NCBI GenBank assembly: GCA_040219275.1
Contig: JAVJSU010000081.1
Coordinates: 11,388 to 75,387 of the forward strand
Source: JAVJSU01 sp040219275
GTDB lineage: Bacteria; Chloroflexota; Anaerolineae; Aggregatilineales; Phototrophicaceae
DNA length: 64,000 nucleotides
Reading direction: 5' to 3'
Under the pieces are notes generated by a model that had not been told where the DNA came from, searched no databases, and saw only the letters and a program-made list of their open reading frames with translations. Made by a program: the position numbers and the translations under genes. Positions within the stretch are counted from its first letter, which is position 1; every line of letters starts with the position of its first letter. Positions 1 to 9,106 of this stretch are shown here, piece after piece.

Positions 1-435
1 TGGGAAGGATTCACACCCCTCACGCGGGACTTTGGCGAAGACCTGACGTGGGAAACCTTCACCGATCCGCAAGACTTCAGCGCCGATGACCTCACGCAAA
101 TTCTCGCTTTCGATGTGCTCTCCGGTGGGATTGAGCGCGTCCGTCAATACAACCCGACCATTCCGGTGTTGATCGTCAATGAACCAATTTTCATCAGCGA
201 TGGGGAAAACAGTGATCTCCGCTACAACTTCTGGTATCCACGCTGGATTTACGACCAGTATCGCGACTTCCTGACCGATATTGCTGAACAATCCGGCTGG
301 AATTTTGTAGATTTATGGGAGTCTGTTTCGCCGGAAGAATTCACCGATAGTCCGGTGCATCTCACGCCGGCAGGCACACAACAACTCGCCCAATCTTTGC
401 AACCGGAGATCATCGCGCTGGCGAACGGTAACTAA
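1..435 (+). CDS. SGNH/GDSL-type hydrolase, 5'-truncated C-terminal part
   Basis: The frame is open from the first base, so the gene begins upstream of the window; an in-frame GTG at 115 is internal, not a convincing start. The visible 144 residues have the layout of the C-terminal half of an SGNH hydrolase: a beta-strand ending in a conserved N (V-L-I-V-N-E-P), a helix with Y-R-D-F-L, then D-S-P-V-H-L-T-P-A-G, which fits the block V Asp/His of the catalytic triad followed by the usual H-L-x-x-x-G-x-x-x-L-A. The family hydrolyses esters, often acetyl or acyl groups on carbohydrates. The nucleophile serine block lies outside the window, so substrate and localisation cannot be judged. No terminator is visible between it and the next gene 73 bp downstream. 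Confidence 0.6.
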   Translation, partial: WEGFTPLTRDFGEDLTWETFTDPQDFSADDLTQILAFDVLSGGIERVRQYNPTIPVLIVNEPIFISDGENSDLRYNFWYPRWIYDQYRDFLTDIAEQSGWNFVDLWESVSPEEFTDSPVHLTPAGTQQLAQSLQPEIIALANGN

Positions 436-508
436 AGCAGGGGTATCGCAGGTTTAGCACCGAGTAAACGATCTTTCTCTTTGCGATAATCAAGAAAAGG
501 GAGTCGCT

Positions 509-1513
509 ATGAGATTATTTCGTCAAATGACTTTGTCTATTACTGTGCTAGTCGTGTGCTTCACCATGCTAAGCGCGCAGGAAGACGACAGTTGGATTAC
601 GTATATCGTCGATAATCAGATTTACCAGATGCGCGCTGATGGCACAGACTCGCATCTTCTAACGGATATGAGTGCTCTAACGATGCAGTGGTCTGCCGAT
701 GGTGAGTGGTTTTTGATCGCCTCTAGTGATGGTTTGCCAGAAGGAACTGACCCATTCCGGTACACACATCTCTTTCGGGTGGATGCTGATGGCACAACGA
801 GGGAGCAGATTACGTCCGAGCCTATTTTACTTTTGAGGCATATGGCTTTATCGTCGGATAGCGAATGGATCGTGTATACCTCCTGCCCTGATGGGTATAT
901 GCACAACTGTCAGCTTTATAAAATCCGTTCCGACGGCACGGATTTTGCCCATATCGATGCTAGCCCTGGATACAACCAATATCTGTCATGGTCACCCGAT
1001 AGCTCGGCATTTCTTTTTAGTGCTTATAACGGGCAGGGTAGAAATATCTATCGCATGAATCCAGACGAAGCGCAGATTGAGTTCCTCACAGAAGGCTGGT
1101 CAATGGCGTGGTCACCGGATGGCGAGTGGATTAGCTTCACTTTTGAGAATCATCTCTACCGGATGCGCGAAGATGGCTCTGAGCGTGAACCCCTGACGCA
1201 AGGTTTAATCTTGCTAGAAGCGTTAAGCTGGTCGCCGGATAGTAAGTGGATTCTGTTCGAGATGAGCAACGAAAATACAATCGACCTCTACCAGATTCGT
1301 ATGGATGGATCAGAACTGGAGCCGGAGCGACTCACCAACTCAGGTGGAATGGGAGCAGTCTGGTCGTCCGATGGTGAGTGGATTCTGTTCCGTTCACCGA
1401 ATGTCGAAAATGATGATCTCTACCGGATGCGTGCAGATGGCTCTGATCTGCAACAGCTTACCAATACGCCAGAGAACGAACGTGATGCTCAATGGATACC
1501 GATTGAGCCATAA
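509..1513 (+). CDS. Secreted TolB/PD40-type beta-propeller protein
   Basis: 334 residues. The N-terminus is a clear signal peptide ending about A23 (F-T-M-L-S-A-Q), so the protein is exported. The rest is a series of about seven PD40/WD40-like blades, each with W-S-x-D-(G/S)-E-W-I followed by a strand ending L-Y-R-M-R-x-D-G-(S/T), the hallmark of TolB/DPP-IV-type propellers. The blades are unusually regular, suggesting recent internal amplification. No catalytic domain is fused, so it is probably a binding or scaffold protein at the cell surface; no ligand can be named. The start is well supported: AAGGGAG lies five bases upstream of the ATG. It converges with recJ, their stops two bases apart. 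It is one of six propeller genes in the first 28 kb. Confidence 0.85.
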   Translation: MRLFRQMTLSITVLVVCFTMLSAQEDDSWITYIVDNQIYQMRADGTDSHLLTDMSALTMQWSADGEWFLIASSDGLPEGTDPFRYTHLFRVDADGTTREQITSEPILLLRHMALSSDSEWIVYTSCPDGYMHNCQLYKIRSDGTDFAHIDASPGYNQYLSWSPDSSAFLFSAYNGQGRNIYRMNPDEAQIEFLTEGWSMAWSPDGEWISFTFENHLYRMREDGSEREPLTQGLILLEALSWSPDSKWILFEMSNENTIDLYQIRMDGSELEPERLTNSGGMGAVWSSDGEWILFRSPNVENDDLYRMRADGSDLQQLTNTPENERDAQWIPIEP

Positions 1514-1515
1514 AC

Positions 1516-3825
1516 TTACACCCGCACAAGCGAGTCTTTATCTGCACGGTTGAAATAGGCGCGGAAATGGGCTGTTTCGCTCAGACGTTGGGTGAGGGTG
1601 GTCGTCGTGCTGGATTTTTGGCTATCGTCTTTTTGACCGCCATTTTGAATCGTCAGCACGCCGTCGTTTTCGGTGACCGTGATGTGTCCGCGAATTTGCA
1701 TCCAGCGCAGACCCGCCCGAACCGTCGCGGCATGGTGCGCCATCACGCCACATAACGCGTTGATGGTCGTTTCGCCATTTTGCGTGTTCACTACATGCTT
1801 GATCGCCCCGCCGAAACGTTGCAGAAACCCGTTGACCGAATCCATGCGCGGACTCAAGCCGAACAGAATCACGGTGGTCGGGTTTACGCGCGTCAGGGCG
1901 TTTTGTAGATCATCAAGATGGGGCGGGGTCGTCCAGATGACCAGCACGGGCGAGGATGTGAGCTTATCCCGCGCAACACCCTGCGCGTCATGGTCAGGCG
2001 TGCCTTCGCTCCATATCATGAGGTCGTCGTATTGCGTTTTGATCGTCGCTAATTTGTCCAGCGGATCGCCGACTTCACGATAATCAATCACCTCGACATC
2101 GCGCCGTTTGCTGAAGTCTTCGATGGGTTCGTCACGCGGATGGGCATCTACCCATACGACCTGTAATTGACGTTCGCCTTTAAAGTCATTGGCGCTGAGG
2201 GTATAGGCAAGATCAAACCAGCCGGGCGGGATTTGGTCTTCCTCGGCGTTCCACCAGATCACATCCTGCACGTTGTCGCGGGCATCTTCGATGGTCAGGC
2301 GCAGATGTTCGCCGCCACGTCCGAGCGTGCGCTGATTACGGATTTTTACGCGCTTGGTCGCCAGCTTGAGCGGTGGGTTGCCTGCGCCGAAGGGTGCGAG
2401 TCGGGCGAGATCATCGACTAACGGTAGGGACAATTCGTTGAGCGGTAAAAAGCCGTCAATCGTGACTGTCGGTGTGAGGTCAACTTTGCCCATCATGCGC
2501 CGGACGGTCATGGAGAGATTGCGCCGGAATTCCGGTAAGCGTGCAGTTGGCAAACTCAAGCCCGCCGCCTGTGTATGTCCTCCAAAGGTGAGGAGCATCT
2601 CCTTATGTTCGCTGATCGCCGCGGTAATATCCAGCCCATTCACCGAACGGGCAGAACCCCGCGCGGGAGACTCATCCGGTGTGGTGAATAGAATCACGGG
2701 ACGGTTATATCGTTCGACCAATCGGCTGGCGACAATGCCGACGATCCCGCCATCCCACTTTTCATGACCGAGCACGAGGGCGTTATAAGTGAGTAAATTG
2801 GGATCATCTTCGATCTGCTTCAGCGCCGCCTGATAAATCTGCTTGGTTTGCATCCGGCGTTCGTTGTTCAAGCCTTCGAGCGTATTCACGAGGATGCGAG
2901 CGCGGGCTTCATCGTGCGTGGTCAATAGTTCGATGGCTTTGTTGGCATCGTCCAGCCGACCCAGCGCGTTCATGCGAGGACCGATAGCAAAGCCGATGGT
3001 TTCTTCGTTGAGATGCGCGGGATTGATTTCGGCCACTTCCATCATGATCTTTAAGCCGGGTCGTTCGGTCTTACGGAGTACGTTCAAGCCCTTTTGGAGC
3101 AAATAGCGCGTGTCTCCCGTTTGGGTCGCAACATCCGCGACGATACCCAGCGCGACCAGATCAAGAAAATTTTCTGTTTCATCAGCGCGTCCGGCACGGC
3201 TATAGAGGGCTTGTATCAACTCATAGGCACAGCCCACCCCCGGCAAGGTATGGAGGGGATGGCTTGCAGGCAGGCGTTGTGGATTGACCGCCACAAAAGC
3301 ATCCGGTAATTCCGGTGGGAGTTGGTGATGATCGGTGATGATGACATCGACCCCGCGTGAATTGGCGTAATCAATCGCTTCATGGGCGGCGATGCCCGTA
3401 TCACAGGTGACAATCAGACTCGCGCCTTCGTCAATCAGCCGTCCTAAACTGCCGATGGCGATGCCGTGACCTTCGGTTTGACGATGCGGGATGTAATAAG
3501 TGACTTTCGCACCCAAGCCTTTGAGCGCAGACACTAAAAGCGAGGTTGACGTTTGCCCGTCTACGTCAAAATCACCCCAGATAGCGATGGTCTCATTTTC
3601 GTTTATCGCCCGTTCGATTCGTTCGACTGCTTTCTGCATATCCGGTAGATCAAACGGTGAGGCGGGTGTGTAATTGGCTGGATCGAGAAATTCCCGCGCA
3701 TCTTCAAGCGTGGTGATTCCGCGCCGGACGAGAGTCTCCGCGACGAGGGGATGCCCACCGATAGCCTTCGCAAAATCTTCAGGGATGGTGACTGCTTCCG
3801 GTTCAATCCAGCGTTTTTCGACCAT
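1516..3825 (-). CDS. recJ: Single-stranded-DNA-specific exonuclease RecJ
   Basis: 769 residues. RecJ degrades single-stranded DNA 5' to 3' in recombination and repair (RecF pathway, mismatch and base excision repair) in the cytoplasm. The DHH phosphoesterase motifs are all present: G-D-F-D-V-D-G at 84-90, C-D-T-G at 141-144 and T-D-H-H-Q at 164-168, then D-L-V-A-L-G-I-V-A-D near 222-231 and the DHHA1 motif G-G-H-T-Q-A-A-G at 415-422. About 200 residues follow the OB-like region; this is longer than E. coli RecJ and comparable to the long Firmicutes-type RecJ, so a RecJ_C-like tail is likely. The ATG overlaps the stop of the upstream nuclease gene (TAATG), implying translational coupling. Confidence 0.95.
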   Translation of the reverse strand: MVEKRWIEPEAVTIPEDFAKAIGGHPLVAETLVRRGITTLEDAREFLDPANYTPASPFDLPDMQKAVERIERAINENETIAIWGDFDVDGQTSTSLLVSALKGLGAKVTYYIPHRQTEGHGIAIGSLGRLIDEGASLIVTCDTGIAAHEAIDYANSRGVDVIITDHHQLPPELPDAFVAVNPQRLPASHPLHTLPGVGCAYELIQALYSRAGRADETENFLDLVALGIVADVATQTGDTRYLLQKGLNVLRKTERPGLKIMMEVAEINPAHLNEETIGFAIGPRMNALGRLDDANKAIELLTTHDEARARILVNTLEGLNNERRMQTKQIYQAALKQIEDDPNLLTYNALVLGHEKWDGGIVGIVASRLVERYNRPVILFTTPDESPARGSARSVNGLDITAAISEHKEMLLTFGGHTQAAGLSLPTARLPEFRRNLSMTVRRMMGKVDLTPTVTIDGFLPLNELSLPLVDDLARLAPFGAGNPPLKLATKRVKIRNQRTLGRGGEHLRLTIEDARDNVQDVIWWNAEEDQIPPGWFDLAYTLSANDFKGERQLQVVWVDAHPRDEPIEDFSKRRDVEVIDYREVGDPLDKLATIKTQYDDLMIWSEGTPDHDAQGVARDKLTSSPVLVIWTTPPHLDDLQNALTRVNPTTVILFGLSPRMDSVNGFLQRFGGAIKHVVNTQNGETTINALCGVMAHHAATVRAGLRWMQIRGHITVTENDGVLTIQNGGQKDDSQKSSTTTTLTQRLSETAHFRAYFNRADKDSLVRV

Positions 3826-4670
3826 TAAAATTCAACTTCCGCGATCTGGTCGAAGTCGAAATCAATATCTGCGTCGGCATCGTCGCCGATCACATCTTCC
3901 GGCAGGGCATTCAGATCGTCGAGGTTGCCCGCTGATGTCCCGCGCCGGCAGAGCGAGCGATAGGTGCAAAATTTACAGCGCCATTCCTGCGAAGTGAGAT
4001 CAAATATGGTGCGATTATTGATCTCGGTAATTAAGTCGCTGAGATGTTTTTCGTCTTCATGATATTGCTCTGTGCTGTAGGGGAAACGTTCCGTTTGAAT
4101 AGAGTCATCGGCGAACCAGTAGATCATCTCGACCTGTTCCGGTTGAATGGGTGTGCCGCCGTTGAGGTGTGCGCCTGCCCGAACGAGCAAATAAGGATAC
4201 ATGATGGTCTGTAAGCGATTTTTAAGTTGCAGACGGTCAGGTTTGCGCGTGCTGGTTTTCCAATCCACGATGATGGCTTTTTCGCCGGGAGCAATCGCCA
4301 GCAGATCATATTTCGCCAGCAGACGAAATCCGGCAAGTGGGGCAGTCAGGGCTGTTTCGGCATGACGTTGTTCCGGTAGGTCAAGTTTATGATTGAGATA
4401 ATTCGCCCACCATGTTTTGAGCGGTTCTTCGTGTGCTAAATTGGAGAGTACGCTTTCCGGTACGCCGAGGTCATGTTGATGCACCATATGATGGAAGGTC
4501 GCGCCCTGTTGCATGTGCTTTTCATGGTCGATGATGGGTTCGGCTTCGACGGCGGGATATTGCAACTGTTGCACGTAGCGTAATTCAAAGCGTCGCGCAC
4601 ACTCGACGTAATCCTGTAAATTGCTTTGCGTAAATTTAAACTCTGCTGGTAAAGGCATTTTTTGACTCAC
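3825..4670 (-). CDS. PD-(D/E)XK nuclease family protein with Fe-S cluster cysteines
   Basis: 281 residues, RecB-nuclease/Cas4-like fold. Visible landmarks are an N-terminal Cys in Y-V-E-C-A-R-R (C24), a conserved His in G-A-T-F-H-H (about 60), an acidic residue in Y-D-L-L-A (D122), the core I-V-D-W-K-T (D136, K138), and a C-terminal C-x2-C-x5-C cluster that with C24 would form the 4Fe-4S cluster seen in AddB and Cas4-type nucleases. It should cut or resect DNA. No CRISPR array or cas gene is near, so a Cas4 role in adaptation is not supported; the overlap with recJ points to repair. The GTG start at 4670 is chosen because it overlaps the upstream stop as GTGA; an ATG at 4658 is the alternative. 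Confidence 0.85.
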   Translation of the reverse strand: MSQKMPLPAEFKFTQSNLQDYVECARRFELRYVQQLQYPAVEAEPIIDHEKHMQQGATFHHMVHQHDLGVPESVLSNLAHEEPLKTWWANYLNHKLDLPEQRHAETALTAPLAGFRLLAKYDLLAIAPGEKAIIVDWKTSTRKPDRLQLKNRLQTIMYPYLLVRAGAHLNGGTPIQPEQVEMIYWFADDSIQTERFPYSTEQYHEDEKHLSDLITEINNRTIFDLTSQEWRCKFCTYRSLCRRGTSAGNLDDLNALPEDVIGDDADADIDFDFDQIAEVEF

Positions 4671-5533
4671 TTATTTGCGTTTTGCACTAACGACATGCGT
4701 GCTTGGATACGCTGTTGATCGTCGGTGCTGTAGGTTTCAAAATTGGCGGGAAGTTGCTCATAATCGACACGGCGACTGTAGGCACTCAGACTCTGAAAAG
4801 TGTGCTGATACACGCTATCAAGATCAAGCGTGAGTATGTCGTCATTCATCAAGGGAACGGTGATTTCTGGAATGGGGTCGTCTACCTGAAAGCCAAAAGT
4901 CGCGGCGATACCGGCTTCAAAAGTCGGTGTTGGGTCGCTGATCTGGATGTAATATGGGAATGAATCGTCGTCAATGGGATAGCGCGGTATGCCACGAATG
5001 GGTGAATCTGAGGCGTGCAGATAGTCGATTTCGATGAGGGTTAGCCCACTTTTGAGCGTGCCGAAACGTTTTTCAACATATTGAATTTCACCACTGCCGC
5101 TGAGTTTATTGCTGGAAGAAAGAAGCTCGATGTGTAAGATGGCTTTTCGGTTGTCACTATCAACGACGCGATATAATCTTAAAGCCGAGTAATGAAGTTC
5201 TTCGGTTGTGGGTAAAGTCGCTGTGATCGGTTGCGTGAGGGTCGCGCTTCCATATTGTCCACTGCCTTTGAGTGTGTAATCTCGTGTTTCATAAACGCTG
5301 ATGTCCGGGCGTGGATTGCGGATACGTTCGCCACTGTCGGGATGATACTCTCGGATTTGTAGAGATTGCTCAATATCCACTTCATAGCCTGCGGGCAGAC
5401 GAGAATCAATATGTTCGGCGAGATCGCTGATGTGTTTGCTATGAAAGCCTGACCAACCACCCTCTGCTTGATAGGCGCTATGTAAATGGGCATTCACCCC
5501 TTGATATTGATTAACGCGCATATGGATGGGCAT
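4667..5533 (-). CDS. DUF4058 family protein
   Basis: About 288 residues. The protein matches the DUF4058 pattern common in Chloroflexota and Cyanobacteria: an N-terminal M-P-I followed by a W-x-x-F-H-x-x-H-I segment, L-P-A-G-Y-x-V, R-P-D-I-S-V-Y, H-I-E-L-L-S-S-S-N-K, a helix with Y-V-E-K-R, I-E-I-D-Y-L, and a C-terminal D-P-I-P-E-I-T-V-P-L block. The E...E-L-L-S...K arrangement resembles restriction-endonuclease-like folds, but no activity is established. The in-frame ATG at 5581 has no ribosome binding site; I chose the ATG at 5533 because DUF4058 proteins normally begin M-P-x and an AAGGGAT precedes it. The stop overlaps the nuclease gene, so it is probably cotranscribed with it and recJ. 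Confidence 0.75.
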   Translation of the reverse strand: MPIHMRVNQYQGVNAHLHSAYQAEGGWSGFHSKHISDLAEHIDSRLPAGYEVDIEQSLQIREYHPDSGERIRNPRPDISVYETRDYTLKGSGQYGSATLTQPITATLPTTEELHYSALRLYRVVDSDNRKAILHIELLSSSNKLSGSGEIQYVEKRFGTLKSGLTLIEIDYLHASDSPIRGIPRYPIDDDSFPYYIQISDPTPTFEAGIAATFGFQVDDPIPEITVPLMNDDILTLDLDSVYQHTFQSLSAYSRRVDYEQLPANFETYSTDDQQRIQARMSLVQNANK

Positions 5534-5611
5534 ACAGACAATCCCTTGCTCATATCGTCGACTATTTACTAATTTTAGCATGTTTGTTCACCGGTGTTGT
5601 GGGTGGTGGTG

Positions 5612-6643
5612 TTATTGTGGCAAAAAGTAGTGATTTTCGTCTGAGGTGACACGGCGTAAGTTGCTCCCGTCGATGTCCACCACATAAATTTGATTCGTCC
5701 GCCATTCGACAAACGCGACCTGTTTGCCATCCGGCGACCATTGCACCACATTATCAGCAGTTAGCATATCAATCTCGGCGTTGTAGGGTAATGATTCCCC
5801 ATACTCCCAGACTTGAACTTTCCTGCTCTCAGCGGACGCGTAAAACGCCCCATAAGGTGACCAGTAAACATTGCCAAAAATCCGCGACACATTATAATTG
5901 CGCGAAGTTCCATCGTTGACATTGACCAGATTCCACGTCCCTTCGGAAACTGTAGACCCTTCACTAGAAATATATAAGACCTCGTCGCGTTCCGGCAACC
6001 ACACCAGATTGCTATATTGCGCGTCAGGGGTGGTGGCTAAGATTTGGATTTCGCCCGTCGTCACATCATAAATCGCCAGATCATGAAACTCATTGAGGGC
6101 ATAAGCGGCAAACACCACACGGGTGCTATCCGGTGACCAGTCCGCCATTGGACCAAACGGCTGGATGGTATTATTCATCCTGTCCTGCTCAACAATGGGG
6201 ATGAGTTCTTCAACACCTGATTCACCCATTTTGTAGAGATAAACCCCCTCCCTCATTTGTTCTGCCTCAAAAGCTGTTCCGGCAACAAAAATGTATTGGC
6301 TATCCGGTGACCAGAGTGGCGGGTTGATGCTGAACACAACGGGAGATAAGTCATTCATACTGTCTGTCGCAGGATGATAAATTTGCCACCGTCTGGATTG
6401 TGAAGATCGTTGTAGGACATAGCGAAGATTCGGCGAGACAAGGAAATCATTTGAGTTGGTAAAGGAATCTTGCACAAAAGGGGCGTTTCCAGAAATCGGT
6501 ATAGAGAGATTGCGTTCCGAATCCCGCAGTGCGAGCGTAAGGGGCGAATTGTTGCTGACAGAATACCCGTGCAAAATGCCCCACCCACTATGAAATGCTT
6601 CGCCCGCTGTGATGCCCACCACGACAATTGGAAGTAGTGCCAC
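5612..6643 (-). CDS. Membrane-anchored or secreted PD40-type propeller protein
   Basis: At least 343 residues. After a hydrophobic N-terminus come repeated blades with W-S-P-D-S-x-x-I/V-x-F and W-S-P-D-G-K-Q-V-A-F, ending with D-I-D-G-S-N-L-R-R-V-T, typical of TolB/WD40-like propellers. The GTG at 6643 lacks a ribosome binding site and cuts the hydrophobic segment in half. The frame stays open to a stop at 6716, and a good AGAGAGGAA lies at 6692-6700, followed by three ATT codons at 6680-6688. Initiation at one of these ATTs would give a complete signal/anchor (R and K, then about 20 hydrophobic residues). I kept the conservative GTG coordinate. Function unknown; probably extracytoplasmic binding. 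Confidence 0.75.
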   Translation of the reverse strand: MALLPIVVVGITAGEAFHSGWGILHGYSVSNNSPLTLALRDSERNLSIPISGNAPFVQDSFTNSNDFLVSPNLRYVLQRSSQSRRWQIYHPATDSMNDLSPVVFSINPPLWSPDSQYIFVAGTAFEAEQMREGVYLYKMGESGVEELIPIVEQDRMNNTIQPFGPMADWSPDSTRVVFAAYALNEFHDLAIYDVTTGEIQILATTPDAQYSNLVWLPERDEVLYISSEGSTVSEGTWNLVNVNDGTSRNYNVSRIFGNVYWSPYGAFYASAESRKVQVWEYGESLPYNAEIDMLTADNVVQWSPDGKQVAFVEWRTNQIYVVDIDGSNLRRVTSDENHYFLPQ

Positions 6644-6679
6644 AAGGATGCCAAAAGCAGTTTTAATAATCAGTCGCGT

Positions 6680-6700
6680 AATAATAATAAGTTCCTCTCT
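6680..6700 (-). promoter_or_regulatory. Strong Shine-Dalgarno followed by ATT triplets
   Basis: On the minus strand AGAGAGGAA (6700-6692) is followed by CTT and three ATT codons, all in frame with the propeller gene. No ATG, GTG or TTG lies at a usable distance. This suggests initiation at ATT, a rare start codon best known from infC. Confidence 0.4.
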
Positions 6701-6768
6701 GGTGATGTGTGCTTTTTATATGTACACCAAAATGGATCAAATTCCTATTATCGAGTGTTAAGAATGGG

Positions 6769-9048
6769 TCACTTTTTTTTCTTCCGGCTGGACTTTTTCC
6801 GGGTGGGCTTATTTTTGTAATCTTCCCAGAAGGCACGGAGGGCGATGAAGGGAGTCGCCTGTAGCACTTCGCCGTCGCGTCCGGTGTTCCACGTCAGCAC
6901 CAATTCGCTACGGGCGCGGGTGATGGCGACATACAGCAGACGCAAGCGTTCGGCGGCATATTCCACGCGTGCCTGTTCGGAGGCGGTGCCTTCCACATAT
7001 TTATCGAGGTCTTTATCACGGATGAGGCGCAATTGTTCCAGCACTTCCGCCTGTAAATTGAGCTTATCGCGGATATACCAGCGTTCGCCGATGAAGCGGT
7101 CTTGCGGTTCTGCCGACGGAAAATCATAGGTGTTGACGGACATCAAATAGACGCGATCCCACTCCAAACCTTTGGCGGCGTGCATGGTGGCGATGGTGAT
7201 TTTGCCTTTGTGATCGTCGGGATTGTAACCATTGGCTTCTTCGCTCAAATCTGCGATACGCCGTTTGTTTTGTGCGACCAATTTAAGCTCGGCGGCAAAT
7301 TCTGGCAGTCGCCAATGCGGGCTGATTTCCGCTTGATTGCCAAGATAGAGTGCGAGGCTGTGGGCGATGGCTAAATCCGCTGATGTGTCGAATAAATCCT
7401 GCGCTAAAGTGAGGATAAGCTGGTCAATTGGCAGGACGACTGCACTCTGCCAGCGGCGCATCAGATCGCGGAAGGTGATTAAATCGGTGAGGATGGTTTC
7501 GTCAGTTTGGACTAATTCCGTGACGGTTTCGCCTTCCAGCCAATCTTTATCGGTGCGGGGATGGATATATTCTTCTGGATGGCTACATTTTCGCAAGGCG
7601 GCGACGATGCGCTCCACACGGGCGGCTAGGGCGGGGTCATCGCGGTCATCACGTCGCCACACGCGGAAAGTCTTCGCTAAGGCTGGCACCGCATTCGGAT
7701 TGGAGAGTGAATCCAGAATGATAGAAAGTGCGCCTGCGGTTTCCCGCGTGGAACTGGTACTCCGCAGAAGTTCGACCACGTCGATCCCGCGATCTTTGAG
7801 TTCGCGTACCATCTGCGAGCCACGATCATTGCGCGGGACGAGGACGGCGGCGGTTTTATCCCTATTTTCCGGCAACCAGCGTTCGATGGATTTTACAACC
7901 GCGTCAATTTCTTCTGCGGGAGTGTAATTTTCAGGGCGTAAGTAGATCAAATCAGGGCGATCTGGCGGGTTGGGTTGCGGATCACCTTCCGGCGTGGGTT
8001 CGATTTTGGGTGGCTTGAGCGCCCGCGCCCGCACCGCTTCTACCGGATGATCTTTCATTGTCCAGTCAATTAAATAATTTGCCAGCGTGATGATGCTCTG
8101 GCTGGAGCGTCCCGAATTGGGCAATTCTCGCGCTTTGACGTTGCGTTTGGCGATGAAATTGCGGAGATGCTCCGGGCTGGCGGTGGTGAATGTCTCGTAA
8201 ATAGACTGATTCGGATCACCGACGCGCACCCAATTGCCCCTGCCGCCTGCCAGCAAGTTGAGAATTTTTTCCTGTAATTCACTGCTATCCTGTGCTTCAT
8301 CTTCGAGGATGTATGCCCATTGATGACGTTTGCGTTCCAGAAAATCTTTGTCGTCTTTGAGGGCTTTGTGTGCCAGCCGGATCAAATCCTGAAAATCCAC
8401 CCCGCCGCGATAATTCAACCCGCGTTGATAGTTGACGTAAATGGCGTGGCACATCTCCGCGAGGGGGAGGGGTTCGTTGGCGGTATCCAGCGCGGCGCGG
8501 ACATCTTCGGGCATCATCTCCCAATCTTTTGCCTGTTTGATGAAGGCGCGGCTGATGTCGGTGACTTCACGCACCCATTGATCGCGCAGGATGCTCTGCA
8601 CGCGGTTTTCGTCAAGGTCATATTCAAGGAAGCGTTCGCCAAATAGGGCATTACTGCGCGTCCATGCGGATGCGGCATCCTGCAAAATGTTGTCGCCTTC
8701 GCGCTCATCCACAATCTGAAAGCCATCCTCCAGCCCGACGAGCGCCGGTTTTTCGCGCACGATGTCATTGGCGAGACCGTGTAGCGTGCGGACGCGATAA
8801 CCAAAGCCGGGCAACAAGCCACGTTCTTTCACGAATTCCGCCACTTGATGGGCGAAGTTATCGACTGCGGAATTAACGAGCGTCACGATGAGGACTTCTT
8901 GATCGTCCTCAAGGGCATCGCTGGCGACGATCTGGGCGGCAAGGGCGGAGAGGGTTTTCGTCTTGCCACTGCCCGGCACAGCAGAAACACCCATCCTGCC
9001 ATTGGTATATTTAAGGACTTCTTCTTGTTTGGGACGCGGTTTGAACAT
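6769..9048 (-). CDS. UvrD/Rep-family superfamily 1 DNA helicase
   Basis: 759 residues. SF1A helicase motifs appear in order: Q-motif/Walker A V-P-G-S-G-K-T (24-30), a motif Ia region V-T-L-V-N-S-A-V, V-D-F-Q-D-L-I (217-223), Walker B L-E-D-E-A-Q-D-S (248-255), motif III V-G-D-P-N-Q-S-I (276-283), motif V T-M-H-A-A-K-G-L-E-W and motif VI L-Y-V-A-I-T-R-A-R near the C-terminus. It should unwind DNA 3' to 5' using ATP. There is no C-terminal RecB-type nuclease domain, so it is not a full AddA; it ends in a Lys/Arg-rich tail. The separate PD-(D/E)XK nuclease at 3825-4670 is only 2 kb away on the same strand, with one propeller gene and DUF4058 between, so functional partnership is possible but unproven. 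Confidence 0.92.
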   Translation of the reverse strand: MFKPRPKQEEVLKYTNGRMGVSAVPGSGKTKTLSALAAQIVASDALEDDQEVLIVTLVNSAVDNFAHQVAEFVKERGLLPGFGYRVRTLHGLANDIVREKPALVGLEDGFQIVDEREGDNILQDAASAWTRSNALFGERFLEYDLDENRVQSILRDQWVREVTDISRAFIKQAKDWEMMPEDVRAALDTANEPLPLAEMCHAIYVNYQRGLNYRGGVDFQDLIRLAHKALKDDKDFLERKRHQWAYILEDEAQDSSELQEKILNLLAGGRGNWVRVGDPNQSIYETFTTASPEHLRNFIAKRNVKARELPNSGRSSQSIITLANYLIDWTMKDHPVEAVRARALKPPKIEPTPEGDPQPNPPDRPDLIYLRPENYTPAEEIDAVVKSIERWLPENRDKTAAVLVPRNDRGSQMVRELKDRGIDVVELLRSTSSTRETAGALSIILDSLSNPNAVPALAKTFRVWRRDDRDDPALAARVERIVAALRKCSHPEEYIHPRTDKDWLEGETVTELVQTDETILTDLITFRDLMRRWQSAVVLPIDQLILTLAQDLFDTSADLAIAHSLALYLGNQAEISPHWRLPEFAAELKLVAQNKRRIADLSEEANGYNPDDHKGKITIATMHAAKGLEWDRVYLMSVNTYDFPSAEPQDRFIGERWYIRDKLNLQAEVLEQLRLIRDKDLDKYVEGTASEQARVEYAAERLRLLYVAITRARSELVLTWNTGRDGEVLQATPFIALRAFWEDYKNKPTRKKSSRKKKK

Positions 9049-9106
9049 AAGTTGGTATCGCTAATCGTCGAATAAATGTGCTTAAGTATATCAGTTTTGA
9101 AGGCGA

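Noticed and set aside
3825..4670. Cas4 of a CRISPR system
   Set aside because: The fold and cysteines fit Cas4, but there is no array, cas1 or cas2, and the gene overlaps recJ.
7367..7927. Plus-strand open frame opposite the UvrD-like helicase
   Set aside because: Arg/Ser-rich shadow translation without start signal; the helicase motifs run continuously on the other strand.
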